Positions 32,954-41,044 of a DNA stretch of 64,000 nt are shown here, piece after piece; position 1 is the stretch's first letter; each line of letters starts with the position of its first letter. Under the pieces are notes generated by a model. That model saw only the letters and a list, made by a program, of their open reading frames with translations, was not told the DNA's origin and ran no database searches. The stretch lies in NCBI GenBank assembly GCA_021151835.1, contig JAGKWO010000020.1:6958-70957 (forward strand). The letters are read 5' to 3'. The DNA is from Gammaproteobacteria bacterium (GTDB lineage Bacteria > Pseudomonadota > Gammaproteobacteria > Pseudomonadales > Cellvibrionaceae). Made by a program: the position numbers and the translations under genes.

Positions 32954-34773
32954 GCCAGGTGTTACCGATTTTATCAGCTGCAAAATTATTTGAACTTTGC
33001 AAGATTGATAGCAAGTTTTCTGAACTTCGAACAATTGCTGGATTTGATACCAATATTTTTAATGTATTAATCAGCGAACCGCTTCAGCAATATGCTGAGC
33101 TTGTCCAATTGGCTCCTGCTAGCGAGGCCCACCACCACAGTGGTCCGGGCGGCTTGTTAAAACACACCCTGGATGTAACTACCCTCGCCCTGAAAAAACG
33201 TAAAGGATATCAATTACCTCTTGGCGGTAGCCTCACTGATATTGGTAAACAACGTTTACTGTGGACGTATGCTGTTTTTGTGGGATGCCTCCTGCATGAC
33301 ATTGGAAAACTGAGCGCAAATACTCGTCTCGTTGCCATACATAAATCTGGTAAAGAATTACCGTGGACTCCCAGCAGTGGTCCTTTAACCAATCTGGTTG
33401 ATAAAGATGGAGCGAAAATTCCTCTTGAGGGTTATCGCATTGAATTTCGTAAGACACCTTACCGATATCACGAACACCTAGCGTTAATTCATTGGGGTGT
33501 TTTGCCAAAATCCGGACGAACCTGGCTTATTGAAGCCTCCCATATCATGGCAGAACTGACCGCGTGGTTATGGGGGGACAAATTTGAGTCTGGAACTATT
33601 GGGCAGATTATCGAGTATGCCGACCGCGAATCCACCGCAAAGAATTTACAAGTACCGCCTGATCATCGCTTCAGTAATGTCATTCCGGCAATTGATCGCT
33701 ATCTCAAGCTGTTGCGTCAGTGGATTCAGGACGGAGCAATTCGTATCAATACCAATGGGGGCATGGGCTGGGTTGATGAGCATGGTCATTTGTATTTGGT
33801 ATGCCGGTCACTCGCCGAAAAATTGATCCAGGAATGTAATTCCCTCGGGCTTAAAAATTTGCCTCAGGATCCTGTGCGTGTATATGACATTCTCCAGGAA
33901 CATGGGTATGCATTATCCACTGAGGATGGCAAAGCGATATGGACCATTTCTGTAGAAACAGGAACTTATCATCATCAATTCACTTGCCTGAAATTTGAAT
34001 CACGTCGATTAATTCCTTCATCACGCGAATTAAAACCATTGGATGGTGTTATTAAATTTGTGGCGCCTGGCGAACAAGCTTCTGCAAAAATAATCCGTGA
34101 ATCTGCGGCACAGGCAAATGAACAACCTCTGCAGAATGTGACTACCGGGGGGGAAAATGAGGATATTGAACAGACTCCGGAACCTGAAATGGGTGTGGAA
34201 GCTGCAGCAATAACATCTGAAAACTCAAGCGAGAAAATTGATAACAATATTTCTGAATCTGAAATTAGCGAGGTGCATAACGAAGTCATCCAGGAAACTG
34301 CTGAACCTCTGGATACTGTTTCAAACAATCAGGAGGATGTAGCGCCCGTAAAAACCTCTGTCAGCATCATCAAAAATTTGGAGTATGAAGCTCCGGAAAC
34401 TGCGCAAAAATTCCTGTCCTGGCTTCAGCGAGGACTGTTTGAAAAAACCATTCTGATTAATAATCCCGATGCAGAAGTTCATATTGTCGAGGACGGTATT
34501 TTTCTACTCGCTCCCGCCATATTTAAAACGTTTTTGCGATTGCATGGCGTACCGGAAGAGAAACACAAAAATCTAAGCAAACGCTTCGCCAATTTGCGCA
34601 AGCATATTCGTTGTAATGATCTCAACATTCACCCGTATTGGGTGAGCTCATCCAATCGCGCTGCAAAAATAAACGGCTGGTTATTGCCCTTCAATGTCAT
34701 TTACGAGAATGACTACCCCATCCCGAAGCCCAACAAATTCATCAAGAAGAAACTGGGAGGCGACGATGGCTGA
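32950..34773 (+). CDS. MobH-family relaxase (TraI_2)
   Basis: A 607-residue DNA-nicking protein that starts conjugative transfer. The MobH triple-histidine signature is at residues 61-63 within APASEAHHHSGPGGLLKHTL, and an HD motif follows at 116-117 (LLHDIGKLSANT), giving the metal-dependent HD-type relaxase domain. A long acidic, probably unstructured linker (about 375-470, many E, S and N) leads to the C-terminal TraI_2_C domain (FLSWLQRGLFEKTILINN ... FRLHG-type repeat and KRFANLRKHIRCNDLNIHPY). The start appears to be TTG, overlapping the upstream stop; a GTG four codons in is an alternative. Best fit is the ICE relaxase PFL_4751 family. Confidence 0.9.
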   Translation: MSQVLPILSAAKLFELCKIDSKFSELRTIAGFDTNIFNVLISEPLQQYAELVQLAPASEAHHHSGPGGLLKHTLDVTTLALKKRKGYQLPLGGSLTDIGKQRLLWTYAVFVGCLLHDIGKLSANTRLVAIHKSGKELPWTPSSGPLTNLVDKDGAKIPLEGYRIEFRKTPYRYHEHLALIHWGVLPKSGRTWLIEASHIMAELTAWLWGDKFESGTIGQIIEYADRESTAKNLQVPPDHRFSNVIPAIDRYLKLLRQWIQDGAIRINTNGGMGWVDEHGHLYLVCRSLAEKLIQECNSLGLKNLPQDPVRVYDILQEHGYALSTEDGKAIWTISVETGTYHHQFTCLKFESRRLIPSSRELKPLDGVIKFVAPGEQASAKIIRESAAQANEQPLQNVTTGGENEDIEQTPEPEMGVEAAAITSENSSEKIDNNISESEISEVHNEVIQETAEPLDTVSNNQEDVAPVKTSVSIIKNLEYEAPETAQKFLSWLQRGLFEKTILINNPDAEVHIVEDGIFLLAPAIFKTFLRLHGVPEEKHKNLSKRFANLRKHIRCNDLNIHPYWVSSSNRAAKINGWLLPFNVIYENDYPIPKPNKFIKKKLGGDDG

Positions 34774-34874
34774 TAATTAACTTATACCCAAATATTATGA
34801 GAAAAAAATCACACTTTGTGGCGGCAAAACCTATATTTCAAAAATGTTACTGAGTATAGTGGCGGCGCCTAAAT

Positions 34875-34884
34875 TATGATCATA
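34875..34884. promoter_or_regulatory. Short palindrome upstream of the integrase
   Basis: TATGATCATA, a perfect 10-base palindrome, lies about 50 bases before the integrase ATG in the 159-base gap after the relaxase gene. It might be a regulator site or part of the integrase promoter. Confidence 0.25.
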
Positions 34885-34932
34885 GGTATGCTTAAACGCA
34901 TACGGATTTATTGCATCACGGAGTGAAAAATT

Positions 34933-35895
34933 ATGATGTTTTCTGATTTAGCACAAGAATATGCGGGCATGAGATTGGTTAACTCATACACCCAACAACA
35001 AGTCCTAACCATCGCAAAATTATTTGTAAAGCGGTCGGCTGTCTTAAGGACCTCCGAAATTAACCGTTTGGCCTTGATGCGATTTAAGAATGAATCGCTC
35101 AAGGAGATTCAACCGGTTACCTATAACGGGTACCTGAAATATCTACGCCTAATCGCCAGCTATGGTGTAGAGGTTGGTTACCTCACTTCAAATCCATTCG
35201 AAGAACTGAAGCTCATTCCAGTGGGCACGATTCCCCCCAAGACAATTGAATTGGAGGATATCGGCGTATTGGATTATGCGCTTATGCTGGAGGAAGAGCT
35301 TTACCAAACAGGATGGTTTTGGGCAGCAGTACTCCGCTGTCTTTACTACACGGGGATGCGACGCCGCCAGCTCGTGAATCTCCGCCTCGATGATCTCGAT
35401 TTTAATAGAGAAACTATCCGCCTCAGCTACCAAGGATCGAAGACACGGCGCGAATGGACTGTACCGATGCATAGCGGATTGAAAGAGACACTGCAGCTCT
35501 TGATTCGGAAAACCGAACTTCGACGCGGTAAGAAACTATTGAGACGTGATTACCTGTTCCGAGCGTTTGATTTATTCCCTCGTTTTAAGAAAGACCCCCA
35601 GGGACGTATGCCTCCGGAAGCCATTACCAATTACTTCAAGCGATTGAGTAAAAAGTTCGATATCCGAGTGGGAGCTCACAGGTTTCGGCACACCTTCGCA
35701 ACGGCGTTGTGCAATCCGGAAGATGATACTCCGCCAGACGTTTTTGCGGTGCAGCAACTGTTAGGGCATACGGATTTAAAAACGACAAGAATATACGTCC
35801 AGCCCAGGGTTAATCACCTTGGTAGGGTCGTAAATCGTCTGGGAAAGCTTGGAAGAAAAGAAGACAGGTCAGGCAAAAAAATATGGATAGCTTGA
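34933..35895 (+). CDS. int: Tyrosine recombinase, ICE integrase
   Basis: A 320-residue site-specific recombinase. A core-binding helical domain (about 1-95) precedes the catalytic domain with R143 (YYTGMRRRQLVNL), K170 (YQGSKTRREW), H249-R252 (GAHRFRHTFA), H279 (LLGHTDLKTT) and the nucleophile Y288 (TRIYVQ). All catalytic residues are present. It ends 149 bases from the 3' end of the tRNA-Ala gene, so it most likely integrates the element there. The protein is shorter than the P4-type integrases common at tRNA genes and resembles XerD-sized enzymes. Transcribed toward the tRNA. Confidence 0.9.
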   Translation: MMFSDLAQEYAGMRLVNSYTQQQVLTIAKLFVKRSAVLRTSEINRLALMRFKNESLKEIQPVTYNGYLKYLRLIASYGVEVGYLTSNPFEELKLIPVGTIPPKTIELEDIGVLDYALMLEEELYQTGWFWAAVLRCLYYTGMRRRQLVNLRLDDLDFNRETIRLSYQGSKTRREWTVPMHSGLKETLQLLIRKTELRRGKKLLRRDYLFRAFDLFPRFKKDPQGRMPPEAITNYFKRLSKKFDIRVGAHRFRHTFATALCNPEDDTPPDVFAVQQLLGHTDLKTTRIYVQPRVNHLGRVVNRLGKLGRKEDRSGKKIWIA

Positions 35896-35915
35896 CAAAA
35901 CAAAGAAAAATGCCT

Positions 35916-35965
35916 GAAACTCAATAGGTTATTCGCGCATTGCTGCGCGAACAATCCTGAGTTTC
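35916..35965. repeat. Long imperfect palindrome between integrase and tRNA-Ala
   Basis: An outer 8-bp repeat GAAACTCA/TGAGTTTC encloses a perfect inner hairpin TTCGCGCA-TTGC-TGCGCGAA (35932..35951), with partly paired bases between (ATAGGTT/CAATCC). It begins 20 bases after the integrase stop. There is no T-run, so it may be the integrase transcript's terminator-like end or a recombination/arm site near the element's right end. Confidence 0.55.
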
Positions 35966-36044
35966 GTGGCTAAACTGAGGGCATTGCCTCAATTTTCCTC
36001 TTCATTTTGTGACGCAGACTGTACCAAAACAGTCCGGTGGTGTT

Positions 36045-36120
36045 TGGTGGAGCTAAGCGGGATCGAACCGCTGACCTCAACACTGCCAGTGTTGCGCTCT
36101 CCCAGCTGAGCTATAGCCCC
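36045..36120 (-). tRNA. tRNA-Ala (anticodon GGC), presumed ICE attachment gene
   Basis: A 76-base cloverleaf on the minus strand including the encoded CCA. The acceptor arms are GGGGCTA and TAGCTCC, the D arm AGCTCAGCTGGGAGAGC, the anticodon stem CAACA/TGTTG around loop CTGGCAG (anticodon GGC), and the T arm GCGGTTCGATCCCGC. Its 3' end faces the integrase, so the tRNA 3' segment is the probable attachment core. It is intact, as expected when integration restores the gene. A 6-bp hairpin GACTGT/ACAGTC lies just after the 3' end (36018..36036). Confidence 0.96.
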
Positions 36121-36154
36121 AGATTCGTTGACATCCTGTCTCTGAGTGGCGCGC

Positions 36155-36183
36155 ATTTTATGCAGCTGCCCTCGGAGTGTCAA
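36155..36183 (-). promoter_or_regulatory. tRNA-Ala promoter
   Basis: On the minus strand TTGACA (36183..36178) and TAAAAT (36160..36155) are separated by exactly 17 bases, a near-consensus sigma-70 promoter, followed by a GCGCGCC discriminator typical of stringently controlled stable-RNA genes. The tRNA 5' end is 35 bases beyond the -10. Confidence 0.85.
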
Positions 36184-36233
36184 GCAAAAATTAGGGGCTT
36201 GCACTCCGGTTTTTTTATCGATAAATCAAGTGC

Positions 36234-37748
36234 TTAACTATTGGCAGCTGGCTCTTCTGCGGTTGCACCCAGTTTGGTGTAGAGCTTTTCCAGGTCCTTT
36301 TGTTTGTTTTTACCGAAGCCGCCCAAGGCGTTGATGGCGTGGCGGATGCGGGCGCGGCTCATGTCGGGGCCGATGATTTGCATGGAGTCCACGACTGAGA
36401 AGCTGGCGGTGGTGCCGGCAATGGCGACGAAGACTGGAGCCAGGGCATCTTTGATTTTGATGCCCATCTGATCGGCGAGCAGTTTGAGTTCGGCGAAGAG
36501 GTTGTCGCGTTCCCAGGTGCGCAGGGCTTCCAAACGCCAGAGGGCGAATTGCAGGTATTCCTTTTGTTTTTCTATATCCAGCTTATTGCCTGCGAAGCTG
36601 GCTTCGGTCAGAGGCATCATGCCACTCACCAGGAAACCGGCCAGTGGGGCGAAGTCGCTGAGGGTGGTCATGCGCGATTGGGCGTGCGGCAAGGCCTGCA
36701 ACAGGGTTTCTTTGTTGAGGGCCCAGTCGTGCAAACGCTCGGCGAGTTGTTCGATGGTGAAGTTTTCGCGGATCCACAGGCTGTTTAACCAGCTGAGTTT
36801 TTCTACGTCGAAAATCGGGCCGCCTAATGAGACGCGCAGCAAATCGAAATGCGCCTGCATTTCTTGCAGGGTGAATTTCTCGCGCTCGTCGGGCATGGAC
36901 CAACCCATGCGGCCGAGGTAGTTGAGCATCGCTTCCGGCAAATAGCCCATGCGCTTGTAATACAGGATGCTGGTGGGGTTTTTGCGTTTGCTGAGCTTGG
37001 ATTTATCCGGGTTGCGCAGCAGCGGCAAATGGCACAGTACTGGCGCTTGCCAGCCGAAGTATTCGTAGAGTTTCAGGTGCTTGGGCGCGGAGTTGATCCA
37101 CTCTTCGCCGCGAATCACGTGGGTGATTTGCATCAAGTGATCGTCCACCACGTTGGCGAGGTGATAGGTGGGCATGCCGTCGGCTTTGAGCAGCACTTGC
37201 ATATCCACTTGTGACCATTCGATTTCGATCTTGCCGCGCAGCATATCGTCGATTTCACACACGCCCTCTTCCGGGATTTTCATGCGGATAACGTAAGGCT
37301 CGCCCGCATTTAATTTCGCCTGGATTTCTTCTTGCGACAGCAACAGACCGCGACCGTCATACCTGGGCGTTTCACCGCGCGCTTGTTGCTCGCGACGCAT
37401 GTCATCCAGCTCTTCAGCGGTGGCGAAGCAATAAAAGGCATGGCCTTTTTCGACCAGCTCGAACGCGTATTTACCGTAGATATCCATGCGCTCGCTTTGG
37501 CGATACGGACCGTGCGGGCCGCCCACGTCCGGGCCTTCGTCCCACTCCAGGCCTAACCAGCGGAGGCTGTCCAGAATCGCCTGTTCGGATTCAGGAGTAC
37601 TGCGGGTTTGGTCGGTATCTTCAATGCGCAACAGGAATTTGCCGCCGTGTTGACGGGCAAAACACAGGTTGAACAGGGCGATATAGGCGGTGCCTACGTG
37701 AGGGTCGCCAGTGGGCGACGGGGCGATACGGGTACGGATTTCGGACAT
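36234..37748 (-). CDS. gltX: Glutamyl-tRNA synthetase
   Basis: A 504-residue class I aminoacyl-tRNA synthetase charging tRNA-Glu. The HIGH-type motif is PHVGT at residues 16-20 (APSPTGDPHVGTAY), the KMSKS-type motif is KLSKR near residue 250 (DKSKLSKRKNPTS), and the tRNA-binding RIEDTDQTRS is intact. The tRNA-Ala gene follows 114 bases downstream on the same strand, an arrangement also known beside gltX in pseudomonads. An ordinary housekeeping gene that marks the chromosomal side of the element junction. Confidence 0.97.
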   Translation of the reverse strand: MSEIRTRIAPSPTGDPHVGTAYIALFNLCFARQHGGKFLLRIEDTDQTRSTPESEQAILDSLRWLGLEWDEGPDVGGPHGPYRQSERMDIYGKYAFELVEKGHAFYCFATAEELDDMRREQQARGETPRYDGRGLLLSQEEIQAKLNAGEPYVIRMKIPEEGVCEIDDMLRGKIEIEWSQVDMQVLLKADGMPTYHLANVVDDHLMQITHVIRGEEWINSAPKHLKLYEYFGWQAPVLCHLPLLRNPDKSKLSKRKNPTSILYYKRMGYLPEAMLNYLGRMGWSMPDEREKFTLQEMQAHFDLLRVSLGGPIFDVEKLSWLNSLWIRENFTIEQLAERLHDWALNKETLLQALPHAQSRMTTLSDFAPLAGFLVSGMMPLTEASFAGNKLDIEKQKEYLQFALWRLEALRTWERDNLFAELKLLADQMGIKIKDALAPVFVAIAGTTASFSVVDSMQIIGPDMSRARIRHAINALGGFGKNKQKDLEKLYTKLGATAEEPAANS

Positions 37749-37823
37749 AAAACGGCCTTTTGCTGCAAATCAGAAGGATCAAAACCGGGAAAAGGCGCGC
37801 AGTATACGCGAAATACCGGGCCG

Positions 37824-39401
37824 TCAGGGAGCGCTGTCATCCGGTGGTTTGGGGGTAAATGCTTGTTCCTGATACTCGAAGCGCAGCTTATTCAGGCGCA
37901 CCGCTTTGCTTGCACTTTTTACATGGACAATTAATTCAGCACCCTCAGGTTGTTCAACCATATTGAGATTTAGCTCAGCCGTTTCATTGGCGTTACCTAT
38001 TTGTTTGAACGCCTGCTCCAGTTCAGCGGCATCAAATTCCAGCGTTAATTCCACGCGCGTATCATCGGGGTTGTAAAACCAGGCTTCGCGCTGATTAATG
38101 ACCAAACGAAAGTTACGATCTTTAACATCAGTCCAATTAAACGTCAGCGATTTTGGCAAGGTTTTTACTAGCGGGCTGGCGATATCCGCGTAGCGACCAT
38201 AATCACCACCAATTGCGGCGGCTGGAATCGGGCGGCGTTTGCGAAACCAGTAATAGGCAGGCGTTAAATCGGATTGTGCGAATTTAATGTGCCCCCACAC
38301 AGGTTGATAGGAATGCATGCCGCTATAAGTTAATTGCCATGCCGGTTGTGCCGATTGGTTGTGGGGTATTTTTGCGCGCGCAACATACAGCCCGATATCT
38401 TTTTCATAATAAGGGAGCAAGCTTCGCTCATTAAGTTCTGCAAGATTTTTCCGGCGGTAGTTCACCGCCATAAATTTCAAGCCGGTTGAACTTGCTGAAT
38501 CAGGATCTAACCATGTGATACCGTGACTTCGCCCCGAGCTGTATTCTTCATCGCTCAAAACAGAAAATTTCAGGGTTTGATGTTGCTGCGTTAATTCCAT
38601 ATGGCTGTAACCCACTTCATAGCCAAATTCGCTACTGCGATGATTACTCACAAATATTGCGCCCAATATATTTTCGAGCAAAGTAACGAGAATACTATTC
38701 GGCCGATGGTAAGTGAGTTTTTCGTATCCTTTGATTGCTGTATAGCGCGGCAATGATTGCTCAGGTTTTATAAATGAAAACAGTCCCGGTTTTTTATCAT
38801 AGTCCTGAAAGCGATTGCCGTTGATGTCAGTCTCGTCCTGATGAATATTATATTCAGTGCGAATATTGTGGGACATATAAACCAGATCGGTGATTTTGTC
38901 CCGCTGGTTGGAAATATCCAGTATCTCCACCTTCCCGTTTTGATAGAGATAGGCCAACCCTTTTTCATTCTTGTCCAGAAATTCCACTATCTCTGCATTA
39001 TTGAATGCATCCAGTAGTTGCTGTTCGGAGTAAGCGGAAGCATCAATCGTTTGACCGTAGCTTTTTTGCTGTTTATCGCCGGTAAAAACCCAATCGATAA
39101 ATCCATCTGTTGCCAATATCAGGCCCGACGAATACAGGTCACTGGTATTGAAATGGTCGATCACTTCACCGATGGAATTGATTTTCCATAAATCATCGCC
39201 GCTCTGTGCGATAAACAGGGATTGGTTATTGTATTGGTGCAATGCATCAATAGGACCATCAATTAATTTGACGATTTCATAATCCTGTGAAGCGGATTGA
39301 TTTGCAGAAAGCCGGGGATATTCTTTTTCCGGAGCAGCCACGGCTGAATTCATGAAAAATCCCAACATACACACCACTCCCCAACCATACATTAATCGCA
39401 T
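37824..39401 (-). CDS. Exported protein of unknown function
   Basis: A 525-residue protein with a signal peptide (YGWGVVCMLGFFMNSAVAA). The mature N-terminal half contains short strand-like repeats with WKINSIGEVID, NGKVEILDISNQ and GFIDWVFTGD, reminiscent of a beta-propeller. The C-terminal half has HSYQPVWGHIKFAQSD and strand-rich segments ending in KLRFEYQEQAFTPKPP. No catalytic motif or known family is recognised. It is a single gene with a 75-base gap to gltX. Periplasmic or outer-surface location is inferred from the signal. Confidence 0.75.
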   Translation of the reverse strand: MRLMYGWGVVCMLGFFMNSAVAAPEKEYPRLSANQSASQDYEIVKLIDGPIDALHQYNNQSLFIAQSGDDLWKINSIGEVIDHFNTSDLYSSGLILATDGFIDWVFTGDKQQKSYGQTIDASAYSEQQLLDAFNNAEIVEFLDKNEKGLAYLYQNGKVEILDISNQRDKITDLVYMSHNIRTEYNIHQDETDINGNRFQDYDKKPGLFSFIKPEQSLPRYTAIKGYEKLTYHRPNSILVTLLENILGAIFVSNHRSSEFGYEVGYSHMELTQQHQTLKFSVLSDEEYSSGRSHGITWLDPDSASSTGLKFMAVNYRRKNLAELNERSLLPYYEKDIGLYVARAKIPHNQSAQPAWQLTYSGMHSYQPVWGHIKFAQSDLTPAYYWFRKRRPIPAAAIGGDYGRYADIASPLVKTLPKSLTFNWTDVKDRNFRLVINQREAWFYNPDDTRVELTLEFDAAELEQAFKQIGNANETAELNLNMVEQPEGAELIVHVKSASKAVRLNKLRFEYQEQAFTPKPPDDSAP

Positions 39402-39477
39402 TTTTTAACACCCAACCGTAGGTCATCCATTCTGGGCGCATTATAAGCGACAATTCCTGGCTTCAGGATATATATGT

Positions 39478-39909
39478 TCAGGATGTGATGGCCGTTGAAC
39501 CCAGTAACGGTAAATGTTTAAGGCGATGGTATTGCAAAGATAAACCTATGCAATGTTTTAACTGCTTGACCGGAATTAATTCCATACGCGTAAAGATAAT
39601 CGCCCGGCTGCCCTCGTAACAAAATAAATGGCCATACAGCGCTTCAAAGGTTTCGACGAGAGTGGTATTACAATTAAAATACAAAGCGTAGTGTTCGGGG
39701 TCGCGCGCTTTCCAATCCATGCGAATCGCACTGCCCTGTTTGGCGATATAACTGGGCTCACCCCAGCGCAGGGTTTCTTCTATCTCACCCAGCTGCAATT
39801 CAGCAGCCGTTTGCAGAACTAATGTGCGCAAAAACAGCAATCGCTTGCGCATATCGGGTGGATATTTTTTAAAAACTTCAGCAACAGATGGATTGTGGAT
39901 CGATTGCAT
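39478..39909 (-). CDS. DUF1801-like small protein
   Basis: A 143-residue soluble protein with the pattern of DUF1801/YdhG proteins: VFKKYPPDMRKRLLFLRTLVLQTA, then EETLRWGEPSYIAKQGSAIRMDW and LYFNCNTTLVETFEALYG. The family has a small alpha/beta fold of unknown function. The frame extends to 39987, but ATG 39909 has an AGGAG site and starts at the family's usual residue. It heads a leftward group of small unlinked proteins. Confidence 0.8.
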   Translation of the reverse strand: MQSIHNPSVAEVFKKYPPDMRKRLLFLRTLVLQTAAELQLGEIEETLRWGEPSYIAKQGSAIRMDWKARDPEHYALYFNCNTTLVETFEALYGHLFCYEGSRAIIFTRMELIPVKQLKHCIGLSLQYHRLKHLPLLGSTAITS

Positions 39910-40012
39910 CACAACACACTCCTGCGGTTTTTCTGATGCGACTATATCAATATCGCAATAGTATTTTGCGAGCAGATATTGATGCAATCACATCAGAAAA
40001 TTTTACTGGAAA

Positions 40013-40435
40013 TCAGTGGCCTTCAAGTTTTGCAGCGAGTTCTTCATCCCAGAACGACGCTTCAATCTTGTGGCCTTCCGGATCGCGTACAAAACAACCG
40101 TAATAGGGTTCACCGTATAACGGCCGTGGGCCGGGTGGGCCATCACAGGTTGCGCCAGCGGCGATGGCGGCATCGTAAAAGGCGTGCACTTGTTCTTTAG
40201 TATCCGCAATAAATCCGATATGGAAACCATTACCGATGCTTGCCGGTTTTCCGTCGTGCGGAACGCCAATCCAGAACTCGGGAAATTGCCGGCCAAATGC
40301 GACAGCGCCTGGATGCTCCATCAGTATTTTTGCGCCGACACTGGGTAACACTGCCACATAAAACGCGCGCAGTGAATCAAAATCGTTGGTACCAATTGAT
40401 ACATGGGATATAACGCTGGGGGATGGACTGCTCAT
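40013..40435 (-). CDS. VOC-superfamily (glyoxalase-like) protein
   Basis: A 140-residue vicinal-oxygen-chelate protein. It has the repeated beta-alpha-beta pattern, starting ISHVSIGTNDFDSLRAFYVAV, then GFHIGFIADTKEQVHAFYDAA and YYGCFVRDPEGHKIEASFW. Metal-ligand candidates are H11 in the first strand, H72 in the middle and E134 near the end. Substrate cannot be predicted. It follows the ABM-domain gene on the same strand by 41 bases, so both may be co-transcribed. Confidence 0.87.
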   Translation of the reverse strand: MSSPSPSVISHVSIGTNDFDSLRAFYVAVLPSVGAKILMEHPGAVAFGRQFPEFWIGVPHDGKPASIGNGFHIGFIADTKEQVHAFYDAAIAAGATCDGPPGPRPLYGEPYYGCFVRDPEGHKIEASFWDEELAAKLEGH

Positions 40436-40476
40436 AATTCCTTTCTCCGGTTGATTGAATGTATAAAGGGTTTTAA

Positions 40477-40809
40477 TTAACGAATGCGCTGGTAAGTACC
40501 CAACTCGGCTTTAATTCCCAAACGCGCAATTGTTTCTTGCGCATTGAAACCGGTTTTCTGGTGCATTTCTTTGACAACAGCGCGTGCGCTGTCGATAAAG
40601 CTGGAATTTTCCCATTCCACTAACGTCGCCAATACAAATGAATTGTCATCATGTGGCTGCTCGAGTAAAAAATCCTGAATAAAGCCGGGTTGCTCATTCA
40701 GTATTTGATGGGTGGCTTTTACGCGCGCGAGAAATTCTTCGCGTGCGGTATTGGGGACGATAAATTTGTCCAGGCGATAGATGCGTTGGGAAGTTGTGGA
40801 GTCTGGCAT
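40477..40809 (-). CDS. Antibiotic-biosynthesis-monooxygenase-domain protein
   Basis: A 110-residue ferredoxin-like alpha/beta protein of the ABM (dimeric alpha-beta barrel) family: RLDKFIVPNTAREEFLARVKATHQIL, QPGFIQDFLLEQP and FVLATLVEWENSSFIDSARAVV. Such proteins are small cofactor-free oxygenases or stress-related enzymes of unknown substrate. A ribosome-binding AAGG lies upstream. Its neighbour is the VOC protein. Confidence 0.82.
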   Translation of the reverse strand: MPDSTTSQRIYRLDKFIVPNTAREEFLARVKATHQILNEQPGFIQDFLLEQPHDDNSFVLATLVEWENSSFIDSARAVVKEMHQKTGFNAQETIARLGIKAELGTYQRIR

Positions 40810-40950
40810 TTTACTTTTCCTTTCAGGTTGGAAATCCCCCGGCCGCCCTGGCTACGTGCCCCGTTCCAAAGAGGTCCGGGGGATTCAGTAATTCCAGAGT
40901 AAACCCGATTCCAACCAAAACCTGTCAGGAGAAATAAACAGAAAAAAATC

Positions 40951-40979
40951 AAAAAAAAGCCCCGGTAATTAACCGGGGC
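40951..40979 (-). terminator. Rho-independent terminator of the cytochrome gene
   Basis: GCCCCGGT-AATTA-ACCGGGGC (40959..40979) is a perfect 8-bp GC-rich stem followed on the minus strand by a run of eight T. It lies 65 bases after the stop of the di-haem oxidoreductase gene. Confidence 0.9.
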
Positions 40980-41044
40980 AAAGACAGCTACATATGACTT
41001 GTAGAACGATTACGAGAAACTATTTGTTAAAGTGATTCACGTTA

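Larger units (their letters stand above)
1..36065. mobile_element. Integrative and conjugative element with metal cargo, left end outside window
   Basis: Seen: a tyrosine integrase, a MobH relaxase and a type G conjugation operon lie directly beside the 3' end of an intact tRNA-Ala(GGC) gene, and the arsenic, Czc and P-type ATPase genes adjoin the conjugation genes without an intervening chromosomal housekeeping gene. Known: tyrosine-integrase ICEs of this family recombine into tRNA 3' ends and rebuild the tRNA. Inferred: the right attachment site is the 3' part of the tRNA (about 36045..36065) and the element extends leftward past base 1. I saw no second copy of the tRNA 3' end by eye between 1 and 36 kb, so the cargo is probably inside the element, but the left boundary is not shown. 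Confidence 0.6.

Noticed and set aside
36037..36237. 66-residue frame opposite the tRNA-Ala gene
   Set aside because: A known type of artefact: it is the antisense reading of the tRNA and its flank.
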